From the NCBI GenBank assembly GCA_003022745.1, contig PXSU01000033.1, forward strand, positions 1 to 5,597: DNA of 5,597 nt. Reading direction: 5' to 3'. The position numbers and the translations under genes were made by a program. Below are positions 4,610 through 5,597 of the stretch, piece after piece; position 1 is the first letter of the stretch, and every line of letters begins with the position of its first letter. This DNA is from Halobacteriales archaeon SW_9_67_25 (GTDB lineage: Archaea > Halobacteriota > Halobacteria > Halobacteriales > Haloarculaceae). The notes below the pieces were generated by a model. It ran no database searches and had not been told where the DNA came from. It saw nothing but the letters and a program-made list of their open reading frames with translations.

Positions 4610-5597
4610 CTACTCCACGTAGTCGATGTCCTCGCCGATCTGCTGGGCGGCCCGTTCGCGCTCGGCCTCGCTCTTGCCGTAGATCTGCGGGGATTCGACG
4701 CCGGTGACGAATGGCCATGTCCGGGCCACCGACGACGTTGACGAGCGCGGAGTTGGCGCCGTCGAACTCCACGTCCAAGAGTGGCGAGCGCAGCGCCGAC
4801 CGGATGGAGTCCTGGGCCTTGTTCTCCGAATCGCTCTCGCCGAGACCGATCATTGCGACGCCGCCGTTCTCCATGATGGTCCGGACGTCCGCGAAGTCGA
4901 CGTTGACGAGGCCGGGCTTGGTGATGAGTTCGGTCATCCCCTTGACCGAGCGCATGAGCACGCGGTCACAGATCTTGAACGCGTCCTGGAGGGGCATTGA
5001 CGGCGCGTAATCCAGCAGGCGGTCGTTGGGGACGACGATGACCGTATCCGAGACCGCCCGCAGCCGTTCGAGGCCGGCGTCGGCGTTCGCGCGGCGCCGT
5101 TCCCCCTCGGCGGTGAAGGGGATGGTGACGATGGAGATAGTCAGCGCCCCGGCCTCCTGGGCGGCCTGGGCGACGACCGGCGCCGCGCCGGTGCCGGTGC
5201 CCCCGCCAAGCCCCGCCGTGACAAAGAGCATGTCCGAGCCGTCGATTGCCTGCTGGATGTCCTCGATGTTCTCTTGGGCGGCCTCCTCGCCGATCTTCGG
5301 GACCGACCCGGCGCCCCGGCCGCCGGTGCGCTTGCGGCCGATGAGGATCTTCGTGTCGGCCTTGACCTCGTCGGAGAGGTGCTGGGCGTCCGTGTTCGCG
5401 GCGACGAGTTTCGCGCCGTGGATGCCCTCCTCCATCATCCGCGTGACCGTGTTGCCCCCGGCCCCGCCACAGCCGACGACCGTGATCTGTGTCTCCAGGT
5501 CCTTGACGACAGAGGCCAGCTCCTCGTCGGTCATCTCGCCGGACGTCGAGGGCTCCTCGGGCGACGCGTCCGCTTCGGCTGCAGATTCCTCGGCCCG
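4610..5597 (-). pseudogene. ftsZ1: Cell division protein FtsZ1, 5' partial, with internal deletion and frameshift
   Basis: The gene enters from the right edge already in frame: an acidic leader ([15 protein letters not shown]) precedes [14 protein letters not shown], typical of haloarchaeal FtsZ1, so the true start lies outside the window. [12 protein letters not shown] is the first GTP-binding loop, [15 protein letters not shown] the tubulin/FtsZ signature, and LVNVDFADV the loop whose acidic residues complete GTP hydrolysis in the neighbouring subunit. The sequence is good to GGPDMAI at 4710, then shifts by one base. The next frame gives [11 protein letters not shown] and ends GEDIDYVE at the TAG, 4610-4612, a normal FtsZ1 ending. 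By comparison with recalled FtsZ1 proteins about 39 residues of the C-terminal domain are missing between these points. As written the protein reads out of frame through the intergenic region and into TauE. FtsZ1 is a tubulin-like GTPase that organises the division ring with FtsZ2. The lesion could be real, but an assembly error is at least as likely. Confidence 0.88.

Noticed and set aside
4227..5534. A single long minus-strand ORF joining FtsZ1 to the start of a TauE permease, as if a fusion protein
   Set aside because: The middle ([10 protein letters not shown] onward) is out-of-frame FtsZ1 tail plus intergenic DNA containing the ftsZ1 stop region and a TATA box. The frames coincide by accident after the ftsZ1 frameshift.
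1..5597. CRISPR array, tRNA, rRNA, or defence or toxin-antitoxin system
   Set aside because: No regularly spaced repeats, cloverleaf-like sequence, rRNA-like segments or recognisable defence proteins were seen on either strand.

Overview
The window looks like a haloarchaeal chromosome (class Halobacteria). It is GC-rich, its proteins are acidic, and it carries a haloarchaeal FtsZ1, an archaeal-type mevalonate-pathway decarboxylase, an archaellum FlaD/E-domain protein and an actin-like protein with haloarchaeal features. Several starts sit 26-30 bases behind a TATA-like box, as expected for leaderless haloarchaeal transcripts. No species can be named from sequence alone.

Layout, left to right. 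1-31: first codons of a minus-strand gene that leaves the window. 140-271: a 43-residue zinc-ribbon protein (minus). 435-596: an unrecognised 53-codon plus-strand ORF whose stop overlaps the stop of the next gene. 593-957: a collapsed remnant of an actin-like (MreB/salactin-type) gene (minus). 1039 to about 1485: a FlaD/E-domain gene (minus), split near its 3' end by a 78-bp palindromic MITE-like element (1080-1157) flanked by TCA duplications. About 1442-1501: a possible C-terminal tail of a lost plus-strand gene. 1505-2653: an intact NADH dehydrogenase-like FAD oxidoreductase (minus). 2727-3704: an intact (phospho)mevalonate decarboxylase (minus). 3778-4481: a TauE/SafE-type permease with a frameshift and missing segment (minus). 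4610-5597: ftsZ1 (minus), entering from the right edge, with a frameshift and missing segment near its C-terminus.

The main observation is that three, probably four, of the six recognisable larger genes carry clean internal losses. In each damaged gene the sequence on both sides of the break is good family sequence with no other decay, and the missing part is excised. The two central genes, NADH dehydrogenase-like and mvaD, are whole. This could be very recent deletion, but damage to a gene as conserved as ftsZ1 makes an assembly or contig-joining artefact at least as likely. The MITE insertion in the FlaD gene is different and looks like a genuine biological event, because the coding frame resumes exactly on the other side and a target duplication is visible.

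Functionally the genes do not form one pathway. They touch cell division (FtsZ1), cytoskeleton (actin-like), motility (FlaD/E domain), membrane redox (NADH dehydrogenase-like), isoprenoid lipid synthesis (mvaD) and anion export (TauE). I found no convincing new defence, CRISPR or mobile gene system, and no rRNA or tRNA.
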